Below are positions 1-11,679 of a stretch of 64,000 nucleotides of DNA, piece by piece; position 1 is the stretch's first letter, and each line of letters starts with the position of its first letter. The position numbers and the translations under genes were made by a program. Source of the stretch: Liquidambar formosana (Eukaryota > Streptophyta > Magnoliopsida > Saxifragales > Altingiaceae). Below the pieces are notes generated by a model that had not been told where the DNA came from, searched no databases, and saw only the letters and a list, made by a program, of their open reading frames with translations. The stretch is taken from positions 32,275,478 to 32,339,477 of the forward strand of contig CM077833.1 in NCBI GenBank assembly GCA_039720395.1, in the 5' to 3' direction.

Positions 1-650
1 AAAGGTGTTTCACCCACCTTGACCATAAAGTTTGATGAGCGGGTCAGAATTTTGTTGAGAGTTAAAATGAGTATTTATGATGAGCTAACTCCAATTTCTA
101 TGATTTTGTTTATGTTACTATATATATGTAACCTTTTATGCATTAGGTTGCTTGCTTCTCTATGACTATCTAATTGGTGTGCCATCGGCTGATACGAATT
201 CCATTCAGTTGGTCCTGGCTGTTGGGTTATTTCAGACAGCTCCAAATTGGCCTCATATTGCGAAATAGTGGTTGTGGGAAAAAGTCCCTTGTACTGGTGG
301 TCTACATTGATATTGAGAAGGCAAACGTGAGATGCAGATGTGCAAACAATGAGAAACGACAGTATTTTACATTCTAGCAGTAAATGACCTTATTGGATGG
401 TTTGTATATATGCATGTGCACAGGTGGCTTGATTGGATGCCGCGTTCTTTGGGTCTTTGGTTTTGCCCAACCAATCAGATTGCGAAGCAAAAGATGTCAA
501 TCCGCATAATGGGGTGGATTCATGGAATCAGAGAAGAGGCCAATTTGCCACCAATCTGGTACTTGTTGAAAGCCGAGTTTGGACCCTCAAGGCCTCTGAT
601 CGCATCATACAACGAATTGATTTCCAAAAAAGAGAACATTTATTAATTAT
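1..650 (+). other. possible 3' exon remnants of an unidentified gene
   Basis: Short open stretches on the plus strand look coding-like but do not join into a model I recognise. One runs from base 1 to about 75. A second, about 151-267, reads CLLLYDYLIGVPSADTNS and onward to a stop at 267. A third lies after a possible acceptor at about 422 and includes a peptide beginning NLVLVESRVWTLKASD. They are in different frames, so introns or decay would be needed. No family was recognised. They may be the tail of the gene to the left of the window, or chance. Confidence 0.2.
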
Positions 651-1631
651 TGAAACAAATGATAAAACGTATTAAACCAAAAGGGAAGGTGAAACTTTGT
701 ATCTTGTGTTTTTTTATTTTATTTTTTTTCAAAAAAAGTGCCACTTTTAGAATCCAGTAGGCAGAAGAATCCTTATTTTACATTGAAACTCATATTGCCC
801 AAAAGCGATGATTCAAATGGGAGCAAGCATACCAAATCAGATGTGAATAAAATGTGGCTTTGACCTTTAATTTGAGGGGGTGAAACACAAAGTGGTATTG
901 ATTATTGAGGGCTGCAGAAGAAGATGCAAAGCCATTGCGCGTGTAGAGCTGATCAGCTTGTGCTACTTCGGTATTTTGGTGACCGCTTGCTGAGAAGACG
1001 AAGACGTTGACGGATCGTGAGGTAAGAAAGTTGCCAACTTGGGGATGCTCAGTCATGGAAGAGGTGAAATGAGAAAAGAAAAAGATTGAAAGCTCTGTTG
1101 CTAGTAGCAATTTCATTTATCAAAAGCGCTACTACTAACAACGCTTTCGTTACAAAACCCTTTTTCTTTTTTAACCTACTGCTATAACACAGAATATTAA
1201 AAAAGGGATAAAGAAAGACAATGTTTTTCATATATCTGGCGGAATTAACCAAAATGTATATATGGGAGAACATTTCATGCAATGAGACAATAAGATTTGT
1301 AGTATTTTTTTTGCTATTCTATATTTTCTCAGCAACCAAATAAACCAAGAAAAAAAAAATCCAAAATGATAATAAAAATAAATAAACCCCCTGCTCTTGA
1401 TTCTCGAAGGTATGCCTCATCCTGAAAACAAAAAACCAAAAAGGGCTCGCACCCCTTGGCACAGCAGCGCCCCCTCACAGGCTCACAGCTGATAATAACA
1501 TTACCCAGTTCCGTGAGACCATTAGTTGGAAAAATAGGAAGAATAGTGCAGAGTAGAGACAGTCTCCGCCATATCTAGGGTTTTTATCTTGGGCTAGGGT
1601 TTCTGTGTAGCAGCCACTTCTACCTACCAAA
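651..1631. other. intergenic spacer and likely OEP21 promoter/5' UTR
   Basis: No gene is seen on either strand. Minus-strand open frames here have no recognisable motifs and low-complexity composition. The stretch at 1110-1165 contains AACGCTTTCG-like words that recur at 16090-16260, perhaps parts of a dispersed element. The last 150 bases before the OEP21 start codon are the likely 5' UTR. Confidence 0.4.
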
Positions 1632-4033
1632 ATGGAGACTTCTTTCAGATATGGCGGAGACTCCAAGGCTCTAAGAATCCATGCCAAGGAGAAGTTTCCC
1701 ATCGATTCCAAAACCCATTTGCAGGTACCTTTTCTCCATTTTTGTTCCCCTTCTTCTTTCTTTTCAATTTCTCCTACTCTAATTATTATGCCTCGAATCA
1801 TTTCATTTCTAGGTATTATTAGTTTACTTTCATATTTATACTCTCTGCTTTTACTTCTTGGTTGGTTTGTTGCGAATTTTGTTGCGGGATATTTTTATTT
1901 TGAAACTAAGTAGACTCAGTTTCTCTGTTGTCTTATGTACCCTCATGTCAATGTTCGAAAGCATGCAAAATCTTTAGTTATTGTGTATTCATATCAAAAC
2001 TGCTGAATGGAGTACGCGTTCAATCTTTTCTTCTTCTTTTTTTTTAACACTTAAAGCTAGTGTAGATTGTTTTTGAAAAGTGCTTTCCGACCCTTAACTA
2101 TATTTTGACTCTGTTTGATTGTCGATAAACCATAGCGAAAGAATTGTATAAAAGGTTGGGATTCCAGTGGCTCTCGTAATAGTTTAAGTTGTATCTTCTT
2201 ATCCTTTATGATATCTGCAAACACATTCATGTATAATTATATCGGAATAAGATGTATAGCTCTTTTTCGTGGTTTATTATAGGTTCTATCTGCTATTCGG
2301 CTGTCGGTGCATTTTGTGTAGTAGCCATTGTGTAGTGGCCATGGAGCTTTTTCTAGATGGCCACCCTCTGGGCATTTTTATTCTGATGGTGAAAATATAG
2401 AATAGTGAAATGGACTATATTTTGGTGCATCCATGATCAGAGTCAAGCCGAGCACATGATGCTCTACTTGTTGAGGTGTTGTGAAATGAGAATTCTTTGC
2501 ATCAGGATAACTCCCTTTTATTTGGAAAATCTTGCACGATGCAAAATACTACTTCTGGATTGGGTTTTTAAAGTACAGCAGTCTTAAAAGGTTCTTTTAT
2601 TTTATTCTTTTGCTGTGTCAGGTACATGGTGAGCTAGATACAGTACTTGGAGCTCCGGGTTATTGTAGTGCAGTATTAAGGCACTTCTATCCAGATGTAT
2701 GTATTCATTCTTTATGATTACTCTGATTTTTTTTTTCAAAGCAATTAATTGGTAATTTTCCCTTCATAAGAATGTTAATCGATCTTATAATCTACTGTAG
2801 TTGTCTGCTAGCCTCGGTGTAGGATTGCAGTATGATAAACAGGACAAGCTTCGGTATAGTGTGCAAGGAAAAAAGGCTTTTCATGTGACAACGAATGGCT
2901 TGTTAAGCTTTAATATCAAGGGACGATGCGATGTTGACAAAGAATTTAGAGAGGTTGGTGTTTTCCTTGAGCTTTGAATACACTGCTTATTAATGTGATT
3001 GGTACACGAGAATTGAGACTCCTGTTATTCTGGTTTTGGTGACTTCACCCTTGTTTGACCGTATTAATACAATCGGATGAAAGCACAAATGCTCTTTAGT
3101 TTTCTTAAGTCACTGATCCGGTTACATATTGGACTCACACTTTGTTTTTTCCCACATTGGAATCATGTTGATGAGAATTATTAAAGAGTAGGCTCTATAT
3201 GTTGTTTAATTTTCCTTATGCTGGTTATATCATCTTATACTTTTACAGAGGAAGTCAAGAGGAGCAGCTGAATTTTCTTGGAGCATATTCAATTTTCGGA
3301 GGGACCAAGATGTAAGGCTGAGACTTGGCTATGAAGTCTTTGAAAAGGTATTCCCTCCTTAAGTGATCATCAAACAGCTATGAGCCTATGAGTATGTATT
3401 CCATTATTTAGACACGTATAATCTAGAGATGGGACTCTTTTTTCCTTTCTTGATTTTTTATTTTAACATGTAGAGGAATTCTTGCTTGCATTGTTTTGGT
3501 TTTCCATGGTTTTAGTATATGATTTGTTACTTCATTTTTTATGTGCCTAGCTTTGACAAATTTAATCATTTCATCTTTCAATTTTGTTTTTATTTTTTTG
3601 AATTATTACTTTTTCTTTGATGAAAAGGTAAGATTGTAATAGACTAGCAAAAAAGGAAAAACGCATGTTTGGATTATTATGATATTGATATTTTCCACTT
3701 GACTGCATTGCATCCAACAATTTTTCAAGGTCCTGCACCATTTTGTGTGAATATCCGCACACACGTGTTCACATGTGTATGCATACATGCATATGTGCAT
3801 GTGTGTGTATGTAAGCATGTGCGTACCCACTTCTTTCTAGAACCAACCATGGTGTTTTGGAGTCATTTCCCACAAAGGGGATGTTTTAAACATGTCTCAA
3901 AGTACAATGACTTGGCTTGCTCTAACTGATTACTGTGAAAATTGTCCACTTGAAGAAAAAAAGGGGGGGGGGGGGTCATTGTGGAGGACCCTTGGCCACG
4001 ATAAAATGGAGCTTGATTGAACGATGTGACTTT

Positions 4034-4091
<58 letters not shown>

Positions 4092-4535
4092 GAGTAAAAA
4101 AGCATTACACTATAACTCTAGAAGCTTGTCTGACTGACTTACATTTTAGAATGAGATATCCATGGGTGGAGATTTGAATAAATTAATTGCCATACCCCCC
4201 TGCCTTGCTTCCTAAAACAGATAATTTCTTTGAATTCCCATGAAGCATTCTTCTATCATCTTCATTTTGAAGATCAAATTGACATTTTGCTGTGGTATTG
4301 TTGCTATCAATTCCAACTGGAGTACTTTTCCACCTTTGTAAAGAACTACATTTCGTACCCAGTACTTTGTTATTATACGGGTATTGTAAATGCTCTGCCT
4401 TTATTCACTTACTGTTGCTGCTTTTCAAATTTCTTATTCTTTTTTATTCAGGTTCCATATCTGCAGATCAGGGAAAACAATTGGACGCTCAATGGCGACA
4501 TTAATGGTAGATGGAATGTGAGATTTGATTTGTGA
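1632..4535 (+). CDS. OEP21: chloroplast outer envelope pore protein 21 (OEP21), five exons
   Basis: OEP21 is a small beta-barrel, anion-selective channel of the outer plastid envelope that passes phosphorylated sugars and other anions between plastid and cytosol. The exons I read are 1632-1724, 2622-2696, 2801-2953, 3249-3347 and 4452-4535. All are bounded by GT/AG, all are phase 0, and together they encode 167 residues; the family is about 170-180. The start [20 protein letters not shown], the mid-region HFYPD...[16 protein letters not shown], and the C-terminus [12 protein letters not shown]...GRWNVRFDL match Arabidopsis and pea OEP21 as I know them. There is no transit peptide, as usual for an outer-envelope barrel. 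The largest intron (3348-4451) carries poly-G and CT/CA microsatellites. Its left-hand position beside an ATL80-like gene repeats the Arabidopsis order. Confidence 0.93.
4032..4092 (+). repeat. (CT)n-(CA)n compound microsatellite in OEP21 intron 4
   Basis: A run of CT dinucleotides from about 4039 passes directly into CA dinucleotides to about 4091. A run of 14 G lies shortly upstream at about 3963-3976. All lie in the last intron of OEP21, so length changes should not alter the protein. Confidence 0.9.
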
Positions 4536-5000
4536 AAAAGGCAGGGCCTGACATATTTTTTGGAGGTGCGATATATTGACTCCATGTAAACCATTTACAT
4601 CAATTTCTGATAGGTAGCTGCCATTGATTAGTGATTTGCTATTACATGGGCCCTTATTTGAACAGAATTTGCCACCCCATGGGGGAGGGGTCTGACCTGT
4701 CACTCAGCTCTTAAACTTGGATTTCTTTTTCGTTTCCCTTTTTTATGATGGCAAAAGAATACTTTGCTCTGTGCTCACCCCGCTAAACTTGGATTTTTTT
4801 GTACGTTGGGAAAATGTCCCTTTGTCGGGGGGGTTAACTGAATAATGCTAATGTTGAATCATGCTGTCTGTACGAGGTGGCCCTACTATTTGGTCTGATC
4901 TTCATCATAGTGTCTTCAATATGTAACCTCGCCATCCCTGTATAGTCTATAGCGCCCCTTCTGAGAGGAGGATGTGCCGATGGGGTAATACATATATAAA

Positions 5001-5201
5001 CTCCAAGGGGTAGCTCTGTTGGTAAGAGATCTTGCCTCACGAAGCAGAGGTTTTGAGTTTGACTCTTGCTCTCCCCTTGGAGCACTCAAACAAGATTTCT
5101 ATGATTTTTATGCCTTGGTCTGTCCTTAGTTCATATGAGTTGTGAGGTCTTATATAGACCCGGGGTTTGCCCAAAGGTTTTCTTCGTTATAAAAAAAAAA
5201 A
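5001..5201 (+). mobile_element. tRNA-derived SINE
   Basis: The head reads TAGCTCTGTTGGTAAGAG, which fits a pol III A box. About 40 bases later GGTTTTGAGTTTGACTC fits a degenerate B box (consensus GGTTCGANNCC). A tRNA-unrelated body of about 110 bases follows and ends in a run of 11 A at 5191-5201. This layout is diagnostic of a plant SINE. The element runs straight into an (AT)n tract to 5221, which hides the target-site duplication. The inverted match between CTCCAAGGGG at the start and CCCCTTGGAG near 5075-5084 comes from the tRNA-like acceptor stem. It is too degenerate to be a working tRNA gene. Confidence 0.75.
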
Positions 5202-5221
5202 TATATATATATATATATATA
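5191..5221 (+). repeat. A-run plus (AT)n microsatellite at SINE tail
   Basis: Eleven A residues followed by about ten AT dinucleotides. The position at the 3' end of the SINE suggests the microsatellite grew from the A-rich tail or from the AT-rich target site. Confidence 0.85.
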
Positions 5222-5313
5222 TGAAAAATTATCTTGTTTTGGTGTGATGTAAAATTGTAGCAGGAAGAAGTGAAATGATCTCCTTGAGTATTCAAAGATC
5301 TATCCCTTGTGAA

Positions 5314-6001
5314 TCTATTCTTATACTATAAATAAGAGTTTTGCTTACCTCATCAATAAATGACTTGGTTTCTTCAGTCATTCCTTCCAAAATTCTCTTT
5401 TCTCATTCACTTTGGGCCCACTTAGATGACATCAGCAGGTCTTATTCTCCTATCTCCCTCTCCCTCTCCCTCTCCCCTCCTTCAATCTCTTATCCCTTCT
5501 TTCCACTTTAAATTTCAAAATTTGAAATGGGTTACTCACTTCTAAGTGCTATAATTCAATCAGTATTTTCTTAAGATATCCATATTTGTTGGCACATAAG
5601 TTGCCCTCAAAATTTTATTTTATTTTTTTTTTGGCAATCGGGGTGTAATTTCCACTCTTTTCAAGTCTCAACTAACACTTAGAATATATGAAGCTGGTGA
5701 TGGTCTAAAGATGAGTGAGAATTTCAACATGTGACATTTGTCCAAAAGTTTGTTATTTTTGTACATCGCGTGGGTCTATTCTAAGATCAACACTGAGGGT
5801 TTGTTTGGCAAATTTGAAAATCTTACCACCTAAGTTTAGCCGTTTTTTATTGCACAATGTTTGTTAAATCTCTTTTTTCCAAATAATCCTATTTAGGCGT
5901 TTAGCTAGACCCAAAGTGAATAATAGCATTTTTGGTGCTTTTATAAATACTTTAAATGAAGTTACTGATTAGTTCATGCGCATCGCGCGAGTCCATTCTA
6001 G
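5314..6001 (+). mobile_element. probable non-autonomous Helitron
   Basis: The left end starts TC after an A and is followed by TACTATAAATAAGAG, a plant Helitron-like 5' end. The right end has a GC-rich hairpin GCGCATCGCGC, then ten bases, then CTAG at 5998-6001 followed by T. A 3' hairpin about 10 bases before CTRR, insertion between A and T, and absence of a target duplication are the Helitron hallmarks. A second hairpin-like end (CATCGCGTGGGTCTATTCTAAG, split near 5765-5785) lies inside and may mark an older nested terminus. No Rep/helicase coding is present, so it would be mobilised in trans. Confidence 0.55.
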
Positions 6002-7624
6002 TACAATTATATTTTAATATACATCTCTGGCAAGAGAGAAAATGGAGGCAGCAAAACAAAATGTTCAGCGTACCCCCTCAGCCTTAGAATGGGATGGCGT
6101 AAGGAGAGAACAAACCAGTAAAGAATTTGGAGCGAACAATGATTTCCAGCTGGTCATGGGATGATTGGATTGGATGGCACTAAAATTATGGAACCCGGAG
6201 AAAGAGGGTGCCCTTCGAATTGATTTTTACCTAAAAATGTTCTTTATTTGACGATTTCAATTGAGTTGTTTGGACATTTGACCAAACTCATGAAGATGAT
6301 TTCCAGCCATTTAACGTCATTCTAGAGAAAGAGAGTTGCGCATAGTGGCTAACACCATTCAATGGGAGTCCAAATTGGATATTGGGTGTCATATCATATC
6401 ACAACTTAATATAAAATAAAAGTAAAATAGAGACGAGAAAGAAGACCTTATGCATTTGACCATGAGAGTGCATAGGTAAAATGTCCAGTTTTGGGAGTAC
6501 GTTTATAAAATTTTAATTGGATAATTTATGAGTTTTATAATTTGTGAGAGCATGTTAATAGGTATCGGGGTGTATACGTGGACCCGAACAATAAAAATAC
6601 GAGACGTGTTCAAGTGAGAGTTGGCCTAAGTGGCCTAAGGATAAGGTTTTGCCTTGGAAAGAATAATAAAAGAGTGAATCAGCGGGCTTGGTGAGGTCAA
6701 GTTTTACTGAAAATGGAAATCGGTCCTCACCGGTTCGCACGTTACATGGCACATGGGTGGTTGGGCTGCTGTCCTCATGGACTCTCCCACCTACCCACTA
6801 AAGTGACAGCCACGCATGAAAGTATGTCACACAAATTCTCACCTCTGGCGTCTGTTTTAAGTAACATTTTGGCGTAACACTAGGTTGTACTGCTAGACTA
6901 CTAGCATATTTATATAATAACGATGGACTCTAGTATTACATTGTCCATTCCGTTTTGTTTCTGCCCACTTTGGGCTAAAAATGTTTCCATTTGGAGAATA
7001 AATAAAATGGTGACACCCCACCTTACAAGGTCAAATTTTGGTGCCCCCTTTTCCTCCTTTTCTTTAGATTAGATTTTTGGGTTGATTTGTATGCAACATG
7101 TAACATTACCGGTGTATTTTTTTTTTAATTCTTTTTTTCAAAAAAGGGTTAAGAAGGGTGGATCAACCTCTAACCCATCAGGTCAAGCCATTCAAAAATA
7201 AAATAAAATAACCACACACATTGTATTTAATAGAAAGACTCGAGCTCATTTGTAAGTTCATATTAATTTAAACTCGAATCATTAACAAAACAAATTGTAC
7301 TTCATTAAAAAAGACTTGGCAGGCCGAATTTATGTTTAAGTGCATGTTGATTCAAACTCGAGCCATTGAACCATACTTGATGTGATGATCACTAATTTAT
7401 TTCCTTATTCCGACATGATAAGCCATGGTCTGTGGATGCAAGTATTTGTTTTTTTCTTCTTCTTTTTTCAAATAAAAAAAACATTGCTTGCGTTGTGTAC
7501 AACAAGGGTGTAAATGAGGAGATTCTACTTGTATGAAGGCCAAAACAAAAGAAACACAGTTCTACACCTTTTTCGTTTTTATTTAAATTTTTTAAAAAGT
7601 ATTTGGAGAGACATACCATCAGTT

Positions 7625-7632
7625 TATAAAAG
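7625..7632 (+). promoter_or_regulatory. TATA box of the ATL80-like gene
   Basis: TATAAAAG lies 89 bases before the start codon, a normal distance for a plant TATA box with a short leader. Confidence 0.5.
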
Positions 7633-7720
7633 CACTCAAAGGATTTCATTACATAAATAAAAACGCTTTAAAACTTCAAAAATCCAAACACCACACTCTC
7701 TTTCCTCAGCTACCTTTCAC

Positions 7721-8278
7721 ATGACTCATCCCTTTAGGTTTCTCGGCGGCGTCAACTCGTCGACGACCGAGTCGACCTCCCCGGAAACTGACGCCGTTGA
7801 CTCTGACTTCGTCGTCATCCTCGCCGCCCTCTTATGTGCCCTAATCTGCGTCCTCGGCCTCGTCGCCGTCGCTCGCTGCGCTTGGCTCCGCCGGATCTCC
7901 GGCTCCACCACCGTCCCCGGCCGTTCCCTTCCCGTACCTCCGCCGAACAAAGGCCTCAAGAAGAAGATCCTTCGCTCACTTCCAAAACTCACCTACTCCG
8001 CCGAATTTACCGGAAAATTCACCGAGTGTGCGATTTGCCTGGCGGAGTTCGTCTCCGGGGACGAAATCCGAGTGTTGCCGCAGTGCGGCCACGGGTTCCA
8101 CGTGGGATGCATCGACACGTGGCTGGGATCTCGTTCGTCCTGCCCGTCCTGTCGCCAGAATCTGGTGGTTGCGAGGTGTCAGAAGTGTGGCGGATTGCCT
8201 GCGGGCTCCAGCGCCGGAGCTGAAACGGAGGGGAGGACGAGGGAGAGAGAAGACGATATCAATAGGTTTTTACCTTAG
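7721..8278 (+). CDS. ATL80: RING-H2 E3 ubiquitin ligase, ATL80/ATL8 type
   Basis: ATL proteins are membrane-anchored RING-H2 ubiquitin ligases. This one is 185 residues and intronless, as is typical of the family. Residues 30-55 form one membrane segment (VVILAALLCALICVLGLVAV). GLKKKILRSLP at about 78-88 is the family's GLD-like motif. Residues 103-144 are a complete RING-H2, C-x2-C-x15-C-x1-H-x2-H-x2-C-x10-C-x2-C, with the conserved tryptophan of DTWL. The N-terminus, TM segment and acidic C-terminal tail ending FLP resemble Arabidopsis ATL80. The coding region is strikingly GC-rich against AT-rich flanks, normal for intronless ATL genes. Its place between OEP21 and MCD1 matches At1g20823. 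Substrates cannot be inferred. Confidence 0.92.
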   Translation: MTHPFRFLGGVNSSTTESTSPETDAVDSDFVVILAALLCALICVLGLVAVARCAWLRRISGSTTVPGRSLPVPPPNKGLKKKILRSLPKLTYSAEFTGKFTECAICLAEFVSGDEIRVLPQCGHGFHVGCIDTWLGSRSSCPSCRQNLVVARCQKCGGLPAGSSAGAETEGRTREREDDINRFLP

Positions 8279-8346
8279 CAATTTTTTCTACCTTTCAATG
8301 TTGTTAGTAATTTATTTTCTTTCAGTTTATATCAGGGGTTTTGATT

Positions 8347-8371
8347 ATATAAATATATATATATATATATT
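8347..8371 (+). repeat. (TA)n microsatellite downstream of ATL80
   Basis: About ten TA dinucleotides, roughly 70 bases past the stop codon, probably in the 3' UTR. Confidence 0.8.
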
Positions 8372-9206
8372 AGGTGGTCCAAAGAAGAAACTTCTAGCAT
8401 TTTAGGATTACAAGACCAAAATTTAAGTTTGGTTTATAATATTATGTATTTAATTTGGTGTATGTAAATAGTTGAAGTTTAAGTAAAATGTATCAGCGAA
8501 CAAGACAGAAGTGTTGTGGTTCATTTTACTTGTTAAGTAAGTGATCTGAGTTCAAGTTTATAGCAAAATATTACTCATTTGTTGGATGTTAAGTATTAGG
8601 AATAAAAGTTAATTTGGCGATGATATGATAACTTAGTAGAATTCTTCTCATTTATTGAGTGAACGATCAATCGATCTTGAGTTTAAATTTATGGAAAATC
8701 ATTGATACTCATTTGGTAGCACTTGCACTTAAGTATAAATTTTTTTGTTTGACTTCTCTCACCTTCTCTATTCGGGTGAAAATTGTGAATTAGAAGGTGA
8801 TTAATTGGACTTCAAATCTAGAGAAAATAAAAAATAAAGGAAGGAAGCAAGTTGCAGTTATAATTACTTTGTTCCCCCTTTGATTATCCATTGGAAAGGT
8901 GGCAACGAGGAACACATGCGCACTAAGAAGAAAGAAAGTTCCCCAAAATTGAAAGCCCTTTGAGTTTGTGCCTAAAACGGAATGGATTCATATGTTCCAA
9001 GTTGTTTAAAAACTGAGGGAAGGGGGGATGCAAATCATAATCCATGACAATTGAGAAAAGTTTATCACGTATCTTCAATTATTTTGTGTAATGAAGTTTT
9101 GATCTCTGTTAGACGGTTTCAAGGGAAAAAGAAAAAGGATCTATGTTGCCTAGGATTAAAAAAAAAAAAAGGTGTTTGCATATGAAGAAGAAATCTCTTG
9201 GCAGTA

Positions 9207-9415
9207 AGGCTCTATTTGGTTTAAAGATTTTATCAAGGAGAAAAATAAAATATGAGGAATTAAACAAAAGTTCAAAAATGAGAAAAAGCTCAAAAAGTGG
9301 ACTTTGGATACTATGAAGGAAAAGAAAGAAAAATTCTTTAGGAAAAAGCTCAGAAATGGCTCCTTTTCCTTTTCCTTTTCCTTTTCCATTGTTTTCCTAA
9401 ATCCAAATGGAGCCT
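9207..9415. mobile_element. MITE-like element with imperfect terminal inverted repeats
   Basis: The left end AGGCTCTATTTGGTTTA is mirrored by the right end TAAATCCAAATGGAGCCT. The interior is AT-rich and includes a CCTTTT repeat at 9361-9388, with no coding. The end sequence recalls hAT-type MITEs, but I see no clear 8-bp target duplication. Confidence 0.5.
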
Positions 9416-11679
9416 AACTGTGTTTTCTTCTCGAAATTAAATTTTCTCCAGGGAATTTGAAGCAAACGAAGAGGGGAGATAACCATTGTTTTTCACTTAC
9501 ACTCTTTGATAGATGGACCATTCCATTTAGCTACTTTTATTGCATCAATTGGGCGACTATTTGGAAAGTTTGAAAATTAAATTGGGCCGAATTTATTCTT
9601 TTAATGTTTTTTCGAATTTTAAATAAATCAATTCATAATTGGTTTGTAAAAAAAAAAAAAAAATCATATTTATGTCATTTTATTGCCCAACGCTAAACAA
9701 ATTTGTAGGAAAAAAAAAGAGGATTCATCTCATAACAACGGTAAAAATGAGTTAAACTCAGCTGAATTTTAATTATCCCTTTGAGTAGTTTACATTCAAT
9801 GAAATGGAGAATATCATTATGATGCGATGTTTTACGTGCTTTTTACTAGCAAGATGGAAGAGTAAAAAAGCCCACTCGCCCTCTTTTGATAAACAGAGAA
9901 AGGCCACAAAAGGGAAATTATTTCTTTATCTATTATGACTATAAAGGAATATTCTTCTCATTTTAACAACAGCCATTACATAGAAAAACAAAAGAATGCA
10001 GAATGCATATGATATTTGTAGTGATAAATTTAGCAATGGGTTGGTTGAATTCACTAATGGAGCAAACTTGCTCTTGCAGTGTACAACTGAGTCTGTGACA
10101 GTGACATGAGTTGGTAAGCCCTCTACTTGAGCCACTAACAAAATTTTAAAATAAATGTTAGAGATAGCATTTAATATTTAATAGACGGTCACAAAAAGAA
10201 ACCCCATTTGAAACAATTATCATCTTTTGCTTTTATTATATTATTATTATGAATTTTGTCTTAACCTAAGTCAGATGGTGCTAGTCCAAATTTTTTATTT
10301 TAATAATAAACCATTTAGTCCTCTTCGTCTGGAGCCGCTCAACAAAATATGGTGGAGGATCCACCAAAGTGCCCTTATGCAAGTGTGCATGTTCTACAAA
10401 GAACAGCCCTTGATTTCTTTAATTATATAACCTAACTCACTAGTGGGTAAATTGCATCTTTTAATTACCAAAAACTAATGTTAATTCGTGCTGTCTTGAG
10501 GAGTAAGAGGCCTTTATTTGGTATAATTCTCCGCATCTTTTTTCGCAAGTACTTGATGCTCTCATGCCAAGAACATGATTCATCTCGTCCTTTCTTTTTT
10601 TTGGGTCATTCCAAGATAGAGTATCCAAATTTTCGGTTTGATAATCTTTGAAACATGAGTAAGAATACTACTGATCACTTCATAGCAATTAAATTATAAG
10701 ATAAACCCAAGTGGTGACGTGTAACAAGCATGATTAAGAGTTTGAACATTGATAGTGTGATTCAATTAAAGGATATCCTTTGAAATTATGTTAATATATA
10801 AGAGGGTTTAGATTGCAACCTTAAGCAGCTAAGGAGAAGTTGGAAAGTTGCAAATCTCATCACTTTCTGTACATATATTTTTCGTCACAAACAAAGACAG
10901 CATATAAGAGACTCAAGACTGTATTTGTCTCAATGACTCCAATCATTAAGTTACCTTATCAGAGATTCAAAAAAACTCCTGTAGTTGTGAGGTTGTTTGG
11001 AGATGCAACTTGATCTGTTCAAATTCCTGATTTAATAGAAAGTTTTTATATTTCCCTAAGAAGTTCTTGTATACAAAAAGGCTTGAGAGTGGGAGATTTG
11101 GATTTGGTATAGTTGGTTATTTTTACTGCGTGGTGTAGTAAACGTAAGATTAATGACACTTAAGCAAAGAAGAGAAATGGAAGGCTGTTAGGCGTTGGGC
11201 CTCAAATGTATTTATCGAATTTTAACACTCTATTTCTCCTCCTTGTCACTTGTCTTCGATCCTACGTTTACTTCTTATCACATTAAGTAATTATCGATAA
11301 TTATTCTTTTAATAAGAGTTTTTTAATTAATTAGGAAACTTATCACATCAGTGGGTAAATATTTTTGAGAAATGAAGCTGAACAAGATAATATTATTATT
11401 CCTTTTCCAATACCTAGGGCCATATGGCAAAGACGGACCTGCAGGAGGGTTGGTTAAAAGGCTGGCCCAGCCCCAATTTGGCACGCAGAGCCCCTTAACG
11501 AAACGCCTGAAGCTCAGAAGCAGGTGACTTCGGATATGAAGCGGTGGAGATTTTAAGTTCACAAAGAAGATCGTTCATTCGCAAAACGGTAATTTCTTCG
11601 ATACCCTAACCCTTACTTTTCTTTCATAATGAGATCTTCCAAACCCTAACTCTGTTTCCTTTGTTAGAATGATATTCAA

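Larger units (their letters stand above)
4536..7720. other. intergenic region OEP21-ATL80
   Basis: Apart from the SINE, the AT microsatellite and the Helitron-like element, no gene is seen. A CTCCCT-rich stretch lies at 5451-5475. The remaining open frames on both strands are short and without family motifs. The last 100 bases form the ATL80 promoter and 5' UTR. Confidence 0.5.
8279..11679. other. intergenic region ATL80-MCD1
   Basis: Contains the TA microsatellite and the MITE at 9207-9415. Otherwise it is AT-rich with no gene recognised on either strand. The final 150 bases are the probable MCD1 leader: AACCCTAACCC-like telo-box words occur at about 11605 and 11641, common in plant housekeeping promoters, and GT/AG signals at 11588 and 11667 could bound a leader intron. 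Confidence 0.45.

Noticed and set aside
1632..1913. Single-exon 93-residue frame
   Set aside because: Reads through the exon 1 donor into the intron; the homology to OEP21 stops exactly at the splice site.
5001..5085. Possible functional tRNA gene
   Set aside because: Boxes A and B are recognisable, but stems are degenerate and a SINE body with an A tail follows, so it is a retroposon head.
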